Shown in pieces: positions 56,215 through 64,000 of a stretch of DNA of 64,000 bases. Origin of the DNA: Bacteroidota bacterium. Lineage in GTDB: Bacteria > Bacteroidota > Bacteroidia > Cytophagales > Cyclobacteriaceae. The translations under genes and the position numbers were made by a program. The stretch is from positions 3,259-67,258 of the forward strand of contig JAFEAM010000010.1 of the NCBI GenBank assembly GCA_018266395.1, in the 5' to 3' direction. Within the stretch, counting starts at the first letter, position 1. Each line of letters begins with the position of its first letter. The notes under the pieces are model-generated. The model was given only the letters and a program-made list of their open reading frames with translations. It was not told the DNA's origin and did no database searches.

Positions 56215-56802
56215 TCAGTCAGGTTGTTGAAAAAAACAGCGGAGTATTTTGATTCCTGCAGAGGCTGACTTTTCCGGATGGAATTGCACTGCAAAGAAAT
56301 TTCCCTTCCTCATGGCGGCAGAAAAGGGAGAGCCATACGAGGCCTGCGCTACAGTGTGGGGATTCACGGGTACGTAATAGCTGTGTACAAAGTAAACATA
56401 TTGGTCTTCCAGTGCGGAATCAAGCCAACCTGATACTTTTTGCAGATTGTTCCACCCCATATGAGGTATTTTGATGTTTCCTGCCGGGAAACGCTTCACC
56501 ACATCTTCAAAGATTCCAAGGCAGTTGGTATTATTTTCTTCAGAATGACTGCAAAGCAGCTGCATGCCAAGACAGATGCCAAGAGTAGGCTGCTTTAAGG
56601 ACTTGATGACCTCATCGAGCTTTGTGTTTCGCAAGTAGTTCATTGTGCTGCTGGCTTCTCCCACGCCTGGAAATATGACCTTGTCGGCAGACTGTATGGT
56701 TTCAGGATGGTCGGTTATTTCAAAGTCAACCTGGAGCCTTTCAAGGGCAAATGCAACCGAACGGATATTTCCTGCATTGTATCGGATGACAGCAACTTTC
56801 AT
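56215..56802 (-). CDS. hisH: Imidazole glycerol phosphate synthase, glutamine amidotransferase subunit
   Basis: 195 residues. Class I glutaminase that feeds ammonia to HisF. Marks: VAVIRYNAGNIRSVAFAL, VIFPGVGEASSTMNYLR, LGICLGMQLLCSHSEEN (catalytic Cys), KIPHMGWNNL, YFVHSYYV (His), and FAVQFHPEKSASAGIKIL (His and Glu). Gap of 2 bp to hisB and 1 bp to hisA. Confidence 0.96.
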   Translation of the reverse strand: MKVAVIRYNAGNIRSVAFALERLQVDFEITDHPETIQSADKVIFPGVGEASSTMNYLRNTKLDEVIKSLKQPTLGICLGMQLLCSHSEENNTNCLGIFEDVVKRFPAGNIKIPHMGWNNLQKVSGWLDSALEDQYVYFVHSYYVPVNPHTVAQASYGSPFSAAMRKGNFFAVQFHPEKSASAGIKILRCFFQQPD

Positions 56803-56804
56803 TG

Positions 56805-57923
56805 TCAGATAACACCTTTGGTGGTCGGCAGCAGTGCGGTCCCGTCGGATTTGACGGCCATGCGGATGGCACGCGCAAAGGCTTTGAAAATGGATTCTAT
56901 TTTGTGATGCTCATTTTGTCCTTCTGCCTTGATGTTCAGATTACATCGTGCCGCGTCGGAAAAGGACTTGAAGAAGTGCTGGAACATTTCTGTGGGAACG
57001 TCACCTATTTTTTCTCTTTGAAAGACAACTTCCCAAACGAGCCATGGCCGTCCGCCAAAATCAACCGCCACCTGGGCCAGTGCATCGTCCATAGGCAGAC
57101 AAAAGCCGTATCGTTCAATGCCCCTTTTGTCGCCGAGAGCCAATGCAATAGCTTCCCCCAAGCCAAGCGCGGTGTCTTCAATGGTATGGTGCTCATCGAT
57201 GTGTAAATCGCCTTTCACATCAATGGACAAGTCAAACTTTCCGTGTCTGGCCAGCTGTTCCAACATATGATCAAAAAAGCCGAGACCTGTATGAATGGAT
57301 GATACTGCAGAACCATCGAGGTTAAGCTCGATTTGTACATCGGTTTCAGATGTCTTTCGGCGGTGACTTATTTTCCGGATTTTCCTTAGGGTCAGGTTGG
57401 CGATGTCTTCCCATGAGTTAGTGATCAGGGCGCACGAATCTTCGAGGCCTTGGGCCTTCACGTCTTCAGCCCCCTTCTTGCTGCCCAGCAGAATACCCTG
57501 CGCGCCAAGGTTCCTGGCCAGTTCAAGGTCAGTGAGGCGGTCGCCGATCACGAATGAACTTGCAAGGTCATAGTCCTGTGAAAAATATCGTTGCAGGAGG
57601 CCTGTGCCCGGCTTCCTTGTTGGTCGTTTCTCATGGGCAAACGAACGGTCAATGTGAACGTCGCTGAAGTGAATCCCTTCATTCTGGAATGCCTTGATGA
57701 TTTTGCTTTGTGGGATATGGAAATTCTCTTCGGGGTACCTGTCAGTCCCCAACCCATCCTGGTTGGAAACGATAACCAGTTCGTACATTCCGCTTCTCGC
57801 TATTCGGCCAAGCCCATTGAATACGCCGGGATAGAACTCCAGCTTGTCCAGACTGTCGATCTGTTCATCATGCGGCTCCAGTATCAGAGTTCCGTCACGG
57901 TCTATAAAGAGTACTTTCTTCAT
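56805..57923 (-). CDS. hisB: Bifunctional histidinol-phosphatase / imidazoleglycerol-phosphate dehydratase
   Basis: 372 residues from ATG at 57923. N-terminal HAD phosphatase (about 1-165, [25 protein letters not shown], and [23 protein letters not shown]) and C-terminal dehydratase (about 180-372, [51 protein letters not shown]). These perform steps 8 and 6 of the pathway. ATG overlaps the hisC stop as ATGA. The upstream extension lies in hisC and is rejected. The fusion is also known in enterobacteria and other Bacteroidota. Confidence 0.96.
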   Translation of the reverse strand: MKKVLFIDRDGTLILEPHDEQIDSLDKLEFYPGVFNGLGRIARSGMYELVIVSNQDGLGTDRYPEENFHIPQSKIIKAFQNEGIHFSDVHIDRSFAHEKRPTRKPGTGLLQRYFSQDYDLASSFVIGDRLTDLELARNLGAQGILLGSKKGAEDVKAQGLEDSCALITNSWEDIANLTLRKIRKISHRRKTSETDVQIELNLDGSAVSSIHTGLGFFDHMLEQLARHGKFDLSIDVKGDLHIDEHHTIEDTALGLGEAIALALGDKRGIERYGFCLPMDDALAQVAVDFGGRPWLVWEVVFQREKIGDVPTEMFQHFFKSFSDAARCNLNIKAEGQNEHHKIESIFKAFARAIRMAVKSDGTALLPTTKGVI

Positions 57924-58960
57924 ATCAGCTTTAAAGCCTGGATAAGTTGATGATTTTCTTCCGGTGTGCCAACCGTAATGCGCAGGCATCCTTCACATAG
58001 GGTTACACTGGAACGGTCGCGTACAATTATGCCCTTTCGAACAAAATGGTGGTAAACCTTTTGTGCATCCTTCATACGCACCAGCAGAAAATTGGCGTTT
58101 GATGGAAACACATGATCAACTGCGCTGCACGAAAGAAGCAAATCTGCGAGTCTATTTCTCTCACTCAGAACAGTTTGAACATGTTCCTTCATTTCAATCT
58201 GACGTGTGGTGAGAAACCTGTGCGCCTCCTTTTGGGTGAGGACATTGATATTATACGGCGGCTTCACCTTGTCCAGTAGACCAATTACTTCTTCGTGAGC
58301 AAAGCACAGCCCCAGTCTCAGACCCGCAAGTCCCCATGCCTTGGACAGCGTTTGCAGCACGATCAAGTTTGGATATTCCTGCAGGCGTGGCACCCAACTC
58401 GTCGTGTCAGCAAAATCAATATATGCCTCATCCACGACCACAAGGCCGTTAAACTGATTCAGGAGGTTTTCAATTGCCGAGTTGGTTAACAGGTTTCCGG
58501 ATGGATTATTGGGACTGCACAGGAAAATGATTTTGGTCCGCGGCGTAACAGCATCAAGGATGGCGTCTATATCAATGTCAAACGATCTTGTGAGGGAGGG
58601 GGTATGTACGATTACATCATTGATTGAGGCGCTTACACTGTACATGCCGTAGGTTGGCTGGGGAATGATGACCTGATCCGTCCCTGGATTGCAGAACACC
58701 CTGTAAAGAAGGTCAATGGCTTCATCACTGCCATTTCCTGCAAAGATGTTCTTAGCTGGTACAAGTTTGACTGCGGAGATCGTTTCTTTCAATATTCTCT
58801 GGTGCGGATCAGGATAGCGGTTATATCCGGTGGTGAAAGGGAGTTCATTAGCGTCCAGCAATACAGATGCCTTACCCTGAAATTCATCCCTTGCAGTTGA
58901 ATACGGTTTGAGGTTCAGCACATTCTGCCTAACCAGTCTATGGAGGTCAGCCGCCTTCAT
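57920..58960 (-). CDS. hisC: Histidinol-phosphate aminotransferase
   Basis: 346 residues. Fold type I PLP enzyme; step 7. Marks: [75 protein letters not shown], and [16 protein letters not shown] (PLP Lys). 4-bp overlaps with hisD and hisB. Confidence 0.95.
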   Translation of the reverse strand: MKAADLHRLVRQNVLNLKPYSTARDEFQGKASVLLDANELPFTTGYNRYPDPHQRILKETISAVKLVPAKNIFAGNGSDEAIDLLYRVFCNPGTDQVIIPQPTYGMYSVSASINDVIVHTPSLTRSFDIDIDAILDAVTPRTKIIFLCSPNNPSGNLLTNSAIENLLNQFNGLVVVDEAYIDFADTTSWVPRLQEYPNLIVLQTLSKAWGLAGLRLGLCFAHEEVIGLLDKVKPPYNINVLTQKEAHRFLTTRQIEMKEHVQTVLSERNRLADLLLSCSAVDHVFPSNANFLLVRMKDAQKVYHHFVRKGIIVRDRSSVTLCEGCLRITVGTPEENHQLIQALKLI

Positions 58961-60240
58961 GAGAGTTTGTCCATCCTTATTTGAACGGCGCGACGGTGAG
59001 CCTCCAATTGCTCAGCCTTTGCCAAAGTTTCGACTACAGGCGCGATATTGCGAAGCCCCTCTTCAGTCAGCGACTGGAAGGTTATACCCTTGGTGAAACT
59101 ATCAAGTGAAATGCCGCTGTAAGATTTGGCGAAGCCGTTCGTGGGGAGTGTATGGTTGGTGCCGGAAGCGTAGTCGCCGACTGCCTCGGGTGTCCAGGGG
59201 CCAATGAATACGGAGCCGGCATTTGTTATTTTTCCGGCAATGCTCTCTGGGTCTTTGATTTGCAGTATCAGGTGCTCCGGCGCGTAGTCATTTATGAAGT
59301 CAAGAATAGTTTCTTCGTTCTCTATGTGAATCATCATGCTGTTCTTCAGGGCCTGCGATGCAACTTCCGCCCTTGGAAGTGTGGATAACTGCTTTTCAAT
59401 TTCCTTGCTTACTGCCTTCAGGATTTTGAGATCCCGGCTGACCATGACCACCTGACTATCAGGACCATGTTCAGCCTGGGAAAGGAGATCGGCAGCAGCA
59501 AAAGCAGGCACACAAGTGTCATCGCCATACACCAAAACTTCTGAGGGACCTGCTGGCATGTCTATGGCTGTTCCTTGCTGGGCTATCAATTGCTTGGCCC
59601 TTGTGACATACTGGTTCCCTGGTCCGAAGATCTTGCTGACCGCTGGTACTGATGCCGTCCCATATGCCATGGCGGCGATGGCCTGCGCACCTCCAACAGG
59701 ATGAATCTGAGTGATGCCGCAATAGTCTGCAGCGAAGAGGATGGCAGGGTGGATGGAGCCATCTTTGCCTGGAGGAGTACAGAGGTGTATTTCCTTGCAG
59801 CCCGCCAACTGGGCGGGTATGCCCAACATCAGTACCGTAGAAAATAATGGTGCGGATCCGCCTGGGATGTAAATTCCAACTCTTTCAATGGGTACATATC
59901 TGCGCCAGCAAACAACTCCTTGCATGGTCTCCACACGCTCGACACCGCGTGCCTGGGCGGAGTGAAAGGTCCGGATGTTCGTGGCGGCGGTCTCTATCGC
60001 CTGCCGCAGTGCAGGATCCAAAGTATTGATCGCCGCTTCGACAAATTCGCGCGAAACCGATAATGACTCGACTTTCTGGCCATCAAATTGGAGAGAGTAT
60101 TTAATGAGAGCGGCGTCACCTTCTTTTCTTACGGCGTCAAGAATTCCCAGGATGCTTTCGTCAAGTGAAGCATGAGGTTGAACGGGTCGCGTCACCAGCA
60201 CCCTCCATTGCGTACGATCCGGGTTGTCAATGAATTTCAT
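58957..60240 (-). CDS. hisD: Histidinol dehydrogenase
   Basis: 427 residues. Zinc enzyme; last two oxidations to histidine. Marks: RYVPIERVGIYIPGGSAPLFSTVLML, HPVGGAQAIAAMAYGT, KIFGPGNQYVTRAKQL, AGPSEVLVYGD, LLSQAEHGPDSQVVMVS, INDYAPEHLILQI, GSVFIGPWTPEAVGDYASGTNHTLPT. Overlaps hisC by 4 bp and follows hisG by 1 bp. Confidence 0.96.
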   Translation of the reverse strand: MKFIDNPDRTQWRVLVTRPVQPHASLDESILGILDAVRKEGDAALIKYSLQFDGQKVESLSVSREFVEAAINTLDPALRQAIETAATNIRTFHSAQARGVERVETMQGVVCWRRYVPIERVGIYIPGGSAPLFSTVLMLGIPAQLAGCKEIHLCTPPGKDGSIHPAILFAADYCGITQIHPVGGAQAIAAMAYGTASVPAVSKIFGPGNQYVTRAKQLIAQQGTAIDMPAGPSEVLVYGDDTCVPAFAAADLLSQAEHGPDSQVVMVSRDLKILKAVSKEIEKQLSTLPRAEVASQALKNSMMIHIENEETILDFINDYAPEHLILQIKDPESIAGKITNAGSVFIGPWTPEAVGDYASGTNHTLPTNGFAKSYSGISLDSFTKGITFQSLTEEGLRNIAPVVETLAKAEQLEAHRRAVQIRMDKLS

Positions 60241-60241
60241 A

Positions 60242-61111
60242 TCAGGCGATCATTTTTTCTATGGGTATGACCAGTATGCCCTCTGCTCCGCAGGCCTTTA
60301 ATAAATCAATCTTTGCCCAGAAGTCATTTTCATTGACCACCGAGTGCAAAGAAGACCAACCGGGCTTGTTAAGAGGCATGATGGTGGGGGAGTTCATGCC
60401 GGGAATAACGGTTGTGATTTTAGGTATGGCATCATTAGGGCAGTTGAGAAGAATATACTTATTGTTTTTTGCCGAGTTGACGGCATCCATTCTGAACAGT
60501 AATTGATCCAGAATGTCGCGCTTGGTGCCTTCCAGTGCTGGTCCTGTTATAAGCACAGCTTCTGAATGCATTACCACTTCAACCTCGCGAAGCCCATTGC
60601 TAAGCAGGGTGCTTCCTGTGCTCACAATATCGCAGATGGCATCAGCCAAACCAATGCCGGGTGCAATTTCCACTGAACCGCTAATCTCGTGTATCCCGGC
60701 GTCAGTCTGATGTTGCTCCAGGAATTGCTTAACCACATTTGGGTACGAGGTGGCAATATTTTTCCCCTGAAGCCATTTTATGCCTGTGTATTCTGCGCCT
60801 TTGGGTACAGCGATGGACAGCCGGCATTTGGCAAAGTCAAGCCGCTTGACGAGCTCATTATTTCTACCTTTTTCCCTCAACACATTTTCTCCAACGATGC
60901 CGACATCTGCCACCCTATCTTCAACATATTGAGGGATATCATCATCCCGCAGAAAGAGAATTTCAACAGGAAAATTTCTCGCCTGGGTCTTCAGCTGATC
61001 TCTTCCGTTGCTGATGGCAAGCCCACTCTCTTTTAATAGTTCAAGCGATCCTTCCTGAAGACGGCCCGATTTCTGTATCGCAATTCTAAGCAGTTCTTTC
61101 ATATCATTCAT
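60242..61111 (-). CDS. hisG: ATP phosphoribosyltransferase, long form
   Basis: 289 residues, including the C-terminal regulatory domain (HisG_C). First, feedback-controlled step of histidine synthesis. Marks: LLRIAIQKSGRLQEGSLELLKE, ILFLRDDDIPQYVEDRVADVGIVGENV, VEIAPGIGLADAICDIVSTGSTL, and C-terminal KITTVIPGMNSPTIMPL. The long form should not need HisZ. ATG at 61111 or 61102 is possible. First gene after the attenuator. Confidence 0.95.
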   Translation of the reverse strand: MNDMKELLRIAIQKSGRLQEGSLELLKESGLAISNGRDQLKTQARNFPVEILFLRDDDIPQYVEDRVADVGIVGENVLREKGRNNELVKRLDFAKCRLSIAVPKGAEYTGIKWLQGKNIATSYPNVVKQFLEQHQTDAGIHEISGSVEIAPGIGLADAICDIVSTGSTLLSNGLREVEVVMHSEAVLITGPALEGTKRDILDQLLFRMDAVNSAKNNKYILLNCPNDAIPKITTVIPGMNSPTIMPLNKPGWSSLHSVVNENDFWAKIDLLKACGAEGILVIPIEKMIA

Positions 61112-61133
61112 TTAATGTTCAGGCAGCTGGCAA

Positions 61134-61162
61134 CAAAAAAGGCCTGCCGCGTGGCAAGCCTT
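61134..61162 (-). terminator. Attenuator terminator of the his operon
   Basis: On the minus strand AAGGCTTGCC (61153-61162), loop ACGC, GGCAGGCCTT (61139-61148), one G-U pair, followed by a run of U (61134-61140). It ends 22 bases before the hisG ATG. An antiterminator can form between 61195-61202 and 61151-61158 (8 bp, one G-U), which would break this stem. Confidence 0.85.
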
Positions 61163-61202
61163 AGTTTCAATGCTTTGTTTAGTCAGAACATGAACCTGCC
61201 AC

Positions 61203-61256
61203 TCAACATGCCAATGCATGAACGTGATGGAGGATGTGGTTCTGAAATTGTTTCAT
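61203..61256 (-). CDS. hisL: Histidine operon leader peptide
   Basis: 17 residues, MKQFQNHILHHVHALAC, then TGA. Four histidines lie in positions 7-13. It lies between a promoter-like element and an intrinsic terminator, in the orientation of hisG. Ribosome stalling at the His codons when charged tRNA-His is scarce would let the antiterminator form (bases right after the stop codon, 61195-61202). A CATGC-ATTG-GCATG hairpin in the peptide region could be the 1:2 stem. Confidence 0.8.
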   Translation of the reverse strand: MKQFQNHILHHVHALAC

Positions 61257-61266
61257 AATACTGGGA

Positions 61267-61298
61267 CAAAGAAAATGCGGTTATACAGAAAAAACAAA
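61267..61298 (-). promoter_or_regulatory. Candidate his operon promoter
   Basis: On the minus strand TTTG (61295-61298), 20 bp, TTTCTTTG (61267-61274). The second base of the -7 box differs from TAnnTTTG. The likely start is about 5 bases before the leader ATG. Confidence 0.4.
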
Positions 61299-61299
61299 G

Positions 61300-61725
61300 C
61301 TATTTGTTGAAAAAGTAGAGAAGCGCCCCGCCGATCCCTCCGAAAACGATAGCGAGAAAGGCCAGCAGGACTATTACGAAGTAACGCTCCATCCAGCTGT
61401 CAATGCGGGCAGTCCGAGGGTTTCCATCTGTAATTCTTACCCGCACTGCTTCGCCCACCTCAAACGCGGGTGGGGTTGACCAGACGGTGCCCTCAATACG
61501 GTGTCTTTGACCGTTCACTCTGAATTCAACAACTGGGGCAGAAGAACTTCCGTTGTAGTTCAGGGTTATTACTTTGCCATCGACCACCTGTTCCCTGGCT
61601 GCGTCAGACCGGTCACTCCAAATCAGAATGGTGCCAACTGCAATAAGGATCAATCCAACTCCCGAAAAAACCCAGCCGACAATCAAAGCGGGATTGATGT
61701 CTTTGATCTTGTTATTTTGATTCAT
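61300..61725 (-). CDS. DUF3592 membrane protein
   Basis: About 141 residues from ATG at 61725 (61746 also in frame). Two transmembrane helices (about 15-36 and 111-135) around a loop domain with GKVITLNYNGSSSAPVVEFRVNGQRHRIEGTVWSTPPAFEVGEAVRVRITDGNPRTARID, here given in parts: VVEFRVNGQRHRI and FEVGEAVRVRI are the conserved DUF3592 strands. Function unknown. Divergent from the TPR lipoprotein gene. Confidence 0.82.
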   Translation of the reverse strand: MNQNNKIKDINPALIVGWVFSGVGLILIAVGTILIWSDRSDAAREQVVDGKVITLNYNGSSSAPVVEFRVNGQRHRIEGTVWSTPPAFEVGEAVRVRITDGNPRTARIDSWMERYFVIVLLAFLAIVFGGIGGALLYFFNK

Positions 61726-61787
61726 GTGAATGCAATCTACTCTCAATCCCCTAAATTGACCAGCGACTTTTCAGATCAAATGTATTC

Positions 61788-62822
61788 ATGAGGCTCCGCA
61801 TTCCTTTTGCCCTGTTGCTGGTTGTACTTTGGTTGGTTTTCACAAGATGTTCGGAAAACAAGGAGGTTCGTATTCAACAGTTCCTCCTTAAGGGCAATAT
61901 CGCTTTGAAGGAAAGGAACCCTGAACAGGCTGTAGTCTACTTCAATGAGGCGCTGAAACTAGACCCCTGTTTTGCCGATGCACTGAATAATCTCGGGACG
62001 ATTCAGTTTCAGAGCCGGCACTGGGTCGAGGCCATTGGATATTACAGCAAGGCACTGGAGTGCAAGCCAGGCTTTTTCATGGCGAGGATTAACCGGGCGA
62101 ATGCCTATTACGAGGCCCGTGAATACTACAATGCTGAACAAGATATACAGCGTGCCAAGTCCCAGAAACCCGATACGGCCGTGGTCTACTTTCTTGAAGG
62201 CCTGGTCGCTACCAAGATGAGGGACTTTGACATGGCGCTTGATGCTTTTGATCGTGCCATGAAAATGGACAGCGTTCGGGCTGATTATTTCGTCAACAGG
62301 GGCACGATCTTTTACTACCGGCATCAGTATGACTCAGCCAACCATGATCTGTGGCGTGCGAAGAGAATCAATGAAAAGGAACCTAACATCTATAACACGC
62401 TGGCTATGATTGACATGGCCAGGGGCAACCTGGATAGCGCAATGATCCATATCAACCGGGCGATTGAACTGGTACCAAGGGAGCCGTATTTCCTTAACAA
62501 CAGGGGTTATGTCCTTCTTATGCTTAATCGCCAGGAAGAGGCGCTGGCCGATATAAATGAAAGCATTGTCCTTGACTCCCGCAATGCATGGGCCTACCGC
62601 AACAAAGGGCTTTATTACTACATGCAGGGTGAATATCCGCGCGCTGTAAGGCTATTGGAACAAAGTATAGGCATGGACTCGTTTGTAGATAAGATTCATT
62701 ATTATCTGGGGATGGCCTATTACAAGAATGGTCAGTTGAATAAGGCCTGCGAGCAATTCAGGTTGTCGGACAAGGTTGGTGATCAGATGGTCTCTGTAGA
62801 ATTGCTGAAACAATGTCGTTGA
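61788..62822 (+). CDS. TPR-repeat lipoprotein
   Basis: 344 residues. Lipoprotein signal with VFTRC (Cys near 21), then about nine tetratricopeptide repeats in a row, e.g. ALKERNPEQAVVYFNEALKLDP, ALNNLGTIQFQSRHWVEAIGYYSKALECKP, YFLNNRGYVLLMLNRQEEALADINESIVLD. It is a binding scaffold attached to a membrane, with no catalytic domain. The stop overlaps the NUDIX start by 10 bp, so the two may be coupled. Partners are unknown. Confidence 0.87.
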   Translation: MRLRIPFALLLVVLWLVFTRCSENKEVRIQQFLLKGNIALKERNPEQAVVYFNEALKLDPCFADALNNLGTIQFQSRHWVEAIGYYSKALECKPGFFMARINRANAYYEAREYYNAEQDIQRAKSQKPDTAVVYFLEGLVATKMRDFDMALDAFDRAMKMDSVRADYFVNRGTIFYYRHQYDSANHDLWRAKRINEKEPNIYNTLAMIDMARGNLDSAMIHINRAIELVPREPYFLNNRGYVLLMLNRQEEALADINESIVLDSRNAWAYRNKGLYYYMQGEYPRAVRLLEQSIGMDSFVDKIHYYLGMAYYKNGQLNKACEQFRLSDKVGDQMVSVELLKQCR

Positions 62823-63475
62823 GTTTTGATGCCCTGATTTCGAGGCTTTCGCAGCGACTCCGGGAACCCTTACCCGGAGCTTCAGCTCATGAACCGCTCA
62901 GGGCCACCCCAACCGGAGCATTTAAGCCTGTCTTCAATCATAATACGCCACCAAAGCCAGGCAGCGTGCTAATTCTGCTATATCCTTACGAGGGTCGCAT
63001 CCTGTTTCCTCTGACGAAACGTCCCGAATATGCGGGAGCGCACAGCGGCCAGGTAAGCTTGCCGGGGGGAAAAGCGGAAATTGGTGAAACGGCTGAGCAA
63101 ACGGCACTCAGGGAAGGAGAGGAGGAGATTGGAGTGAGGCCCTCAGGAGTTGAGGTATTGGGAAGGCTAAGTGATTTTTTTGTTATTCCCAGTAATTTCG
63201 TGGTTAGTCCGGTGGTTGCCTGGCAACCGGAACGAACGCCATTTACGCCTGACCCGGTCGAGGTTGTGAGGATTCTGGAGGGGACAATCGAAGACCTTAT
63301 ACGCGAAGATGCCGTGCAAACGAGGGAAATTCTGGCAGCACGGACTTATCCTATGATTGCACCTCACTTTCTGATTGAAGAGGAAATTGTCTGGGGCGCA
63401 ACCGCGATGATCCTGAATGAATTCCGTCTGATCATCCGTGAAGTGCTTCAGAAAAGCTCGCCCAACCCAAGGTAA
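62813..63475 (+). CDS. NUDIX hydrolase, CoA pyrophosphatase-like
   Basis: 220 residues. Nudix box: SLPGGKAEIGETAEQTALREG and EEEIGV in the expected order, with LTKRPEYAGAHSGQVSLPGG before it, the extended CoA-type (NudL/NUDT7) signature, and VSPVVAWQPERTPFTPDPVEV after it. It likely removes 3'-phospho-ADP from CoA derivatives. The tail overlaps the 3' end of the Omp85 gene on the other strand by 28 bp. Confidence 0.9.
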   Translation: MSLSFDALISRLSQRLREPLPGASAHEPLRATPTGAFKPVFNHNTPPKPGSVLILLYPYEGRILFPLTKRPEYAGAHSGQVSLPGGKAEIGETAEQTALREGEEEIGVRPSGVEVLGRLSDFFVIPSNFVVSPVVAWQPERTPFTPDPVEVVRILEGTIEDLIREDAVQTREILAARTYPMIAPHFLIEEEIVWGATAMILNEFRLIIREVLQKSSPNPR

Positions 63476-64000
63476 AAGGTGAAAGATTTCTCGCCGAAAC
63501 CAAAATCAAAAGTGATGTTGGTATTGGATTCCTTGTTGAACTTGAGGCGTGCGCCAAACCCAATGGCCGGGTTCACCTTGTGATACTGGTTGTCTTCTTC
63601 TGTGAGCGATTGGGCATTGGCAAATACAACACCTCCCAGCAGGCCATTATCGGTGATATCGAAGCGATATTCTGTTTCGAAGTATAGCATTTCGCGACCC
63701 CGGAATCGACCCTGCGCATACCCCCTGCCAGAACTGAAAGCGTATTCCAGTCTTGTGCCTGGCAAGTTCATGTAAGGAACACTTCCGAATGTTCCCCAGT
63801 AAAATCCCCAAAGGGCCAGAATTTTCCTGTGTGTACGGTCGAGTAACAAATACTTCCTGGCATCTACATAAACAGAACTCCAAAGTTCATTGTTCGCCAT
63901 CCAGGAAGGATTAGTCCTGAAGGTGATCAGTGTATAAAAGCCGCGGTCAGGGTTGATTGAATTTCTTCTGCTGTCCCTGAGGAGGTTGAAAGTGATACCC
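63448..64000 (-). CDS. Omp85/BamA-TamA-like outer-membrane protein, C-terminal part (runs off window)
   Basis: The frame stays open through the last base of the window, so the 5' part is missing. The first visible residues read NLLRDSRRNSINPDRGFYT, the strand pair with D-RRN and NP-G typical of the start of Omp85 barrels. Further strands follow: RLEYAFSSGRGYAQGRFRG, LYFETEYRFDI, AIGFGARLKFNKESNTNI, and a final SFTFYLGLGELF ending in Phe. This signature marks the barrel of a surface antigen/BamA or TamA-like protein that inserts or exports outer-membrane material. An ATG at 63900 is not the start. Its 3' end overlaps the NUDIX gene. Confidence 0.8.
   Translation of the reverse strand, partial: GITFNLLRDSRRNSINPDRGFYTLITFRTNPSWMANNELWSSVYVDARKYLLLDRTHRKILALWGFYWGTFGSVPYMNLPGTRLEYAFSSGRGYAQGRFRGREMLYFETEYRFDITDNGLLGGVVFANAQSLTEEDNQYHKVNPAIGFGARLKFNKESNTNITFDFGFGEKSFTFYLGLGELF

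Overview
This 64 kb stretch looks like chromosome from a free-living member of the phylum Bacteroidota, most likely order Cytophagales. The evidence is a gldC gliding gene, a TonB receptor with an N-terminal carboxypeptidase-regulatory domain, many exported TPR proteins and lipoproteins, split methionine synthase, DUF3098, and several promoters of the Bacteroidota type (TTTG, about 19-20 bp, TAnnTTTG). Gene density is high. I found no tRNA, rRNA, CRISPR array, prophage or insertion sequence. The genus is not determined.

Layout. 0-6.8 kb: polyphosphate genes around gyrB (ppk2, gyrB, ppk1, convergent ppx). 6.9-11.8 kb: a SAM-I riboswitch followed by split metH and metF. 11.8-16.3 kb: TonB-dependent receptor and SGNH lipoprotein. 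16.4-23.7 kb: a tight leftward run of ECF sigma factor, membrane anti-sigma-like protein, ftsX, DUF3098, uppP, truB, ribF, acetoacetyl-CoA ligase and gldC. 23.8-28.4 kb: DUF2147 protein, membrane pyrophosphatase, a small unknown, thioesterase, pcm. 28.6-33.9 kb: secreted TPR-CHAT protein with a barrel-like partner, M23 peptidase, mog. 34-38.2 kb: trhO, exported zinc-ribbon protein, ACMSD-like decarboxylase, a gene-free 485 bp region with an 11-bp phased repeat array, and a sphingomyelinase-like phosphodiesterase. 38.2-42.7 kb: NUDIX hydrolase and a Tat/GMC sugar-oxidation cluster. 42.8-45.5 kb: yidD, cysS, DUF72. 45.6-49.1 kb: tandemly duplicated M20 amidohydrolases. 49.1-54.1 kb: ribE, small unknown, PAP2 phosphatase, and a flavoprotein/SDR/PLP-enzyme operon. 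54.1-61.3 kb: complete histidine operon hisG-D-C-B-H-A-F-IE behind a His-rich leader peptide and attenuator. 61.3-64 kb: DUF3592 protein, TPR lipoprotein, CoA-type NUDIX hydrolase, and the end of an Omp85-like protein that runs off the window.

The strongest regulatory observations are RNA-based. The metH SAM-I riboswitch has two mutually exclusive 9-bp pairings, one of which buries the GTG start. The his operon has a leader peptide with four histidines (MKQFQNHILHHVHALAC), an intrinsic terminator and a matching antiterminator. The least explained DNA is the 36.9-37.1 kb array of about fifteen 11-bp units, flanked by imperfect direct repeats. Polyphosphate/pyrophosphate turnover recurs (ppk2, ppk1, ppx, hppA), as do folate/methionine and riboflavin/flavin functions. 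All assignments come from reading the sequence and remembered family signatures; no database search was possible.
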